A stretch of DNA of 50,998 nucleotides from Alphaproteobacteria bacterium (lineage in GTDB: Bacteria > Pseudomonadota > Alphaproteobacteria > Micropepsales > Micropepsaceae), in contig JAEUMK010000019.1 in assembly GCA_016792565.1 (NCBI GenBank), positions 1 to 50,998 on the forward strand, given 5' to 3'. The notes beneath the pieces were generated by a model. That model saw nothing but the letters and a program-made list of their open reading frames with translations. It was not told where the DNA came from and did not search any database. Below are positions 50,811 through 50,998 of this stretch, in pieces; within the stretch, counting starts at the first letter, position 1, and every line of letters starts with the position of its first letter. The position numbers and the translations under genes are program-made.

Positions 50811-50998
50811 TCATTTCGGCAGGCGGAACTTGGCAACGAAGATATAGTCGCCGGGCGCGGCATCGAACCTCGCCTCCGCCATCGCGAGCTGTCCGAAGAG
50901 TCCGAAATCAAAACCGGTGGGATCCTCGTGCACGATGCCGCTGCCTGCCACCCTGCCCTCGGCGTCGATCGTGACGCGGATGGCCACCTCGCCTTCGA
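50811..50998 (-). CDS. C-terminal part of a third TonB C-terminal-like protein
   Basis: The frame is open to the right edge and stops at 50811-50813 (TGA). The 61 visible residues contain EVAIRVTIDAEGRVAGSGIV, then EDPTGFDFGLFGQLAMAEAR, and end FVAKFRLPK. That is the same unit plan as the two downstream genes: strand, DxxGRV turn, E-D-P-x-G-F-x-F, helix. Its stop overlaps a possible ATG of the next gene as ATGA. The N-terminus lies outside the window. Confidence 0.65.
   Translation of the reverse strand, partial: EGEVAIRVTIDAEGRVAGSGIVHEDPTGFDFGLFGQLAMAEARFDAAPGDYIFVAKFRLPK

Noticed and set aside
1-50998. CRISPR array, tRNA or rRNA genes, insertion sequences, prophage
   Set aside because: No regularly spaced direct repeats, no cloverleaf-like sequence in the short intergenic gaps, no transposase, integrase or phage gene was found on either strand.

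Overview
The window is a G+C-rich chromosomal segment of an alphaproteobacterium. This rests on gene content and order: a pyruvate dehydrogenase operon whose E1 beta subunit carries its own lipoyl domain, a fused ispDF, a cinA-pgpA-ispDF block divergent from dusB-ntrBC-ntrYX-dat-hfq-hflX, recG divergent from sdhE-mfd, and lipA joined to a COQ10-like START gene. I cannot name the genus. There is no tRNA, rRNA, insertion sequence, prophage or CRISPR array. Most of it is core genome with short accessory insertions.

Layout. 1-3.4 kb: the end of an unknown membrane protein, a terminator, then yjbH- and yjbF-like exopolysaccharide genes. 3.5-8 kb: an HMG-CoA-synthase-like/DUF35 fusion, a UDP-glucuronate 4-epimerase type protein, a PIN/Phd toxin-antitoxin pair with a double-palindrome operator, and an SCP-x-like thiolase. 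8-10.4 kb: a two-gene ABC transporter. 10.3-17.7 kb: recG followed by an APH-type kinase and a DUF6285 protein, divergent from sdhE-mfd. 17.7-20.8 kb: a two-TM protein, an OmpR/EnvZ-type two-component pair and a small secreted protein. 20.9-31.6 kb: ftsB, pdhA, a MAPEG protein, pdhB, a DUF5076 protein, pdhC, lpdA and lipA, so the enzyme complex and its lipoylation are encoded together. An Aas-like AMP-binding enzyme sits between lpdA and lipA. 31.6-44.1 kb: the conserved cinA-to-hflX region, including two nitrogen-type two-component systems. 44.1-47.3 kb: mazG, a GPH-type transporter and a phytanoyl-CoA dioxygenase-like enzyme. 47.3-51 kb: repeats, two unknown genes (one with an apparent CTG start), an FMN reductase, and a run of secreted proteins made of TonB C-terminal-like units.

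The most unusual observations are these. Palindromic repeat elements are built in frame into both flexible linkers of the E2 subunit (pdhC), with a relative in the intergenic DNA near 47.3 kb. The lipoyl-domain DNA of pdhB and pdhC is nearly identical over 147 bases. Four convergent gene pairs share a CTAG so that both stop codons overlap. A GNRN/HG-motif small protein is preserved behind a CTGA overlap but has no conventional start or nearby stop. Three adjacent genes encode periplasmic proteins built from at least six TonB_C-like units. An AT-rich, rare-codon island lies inside mazG. Long open frames antisense to mfd, recG, pdhC and others are by-products of G+C-rich third codon positions and are left out.
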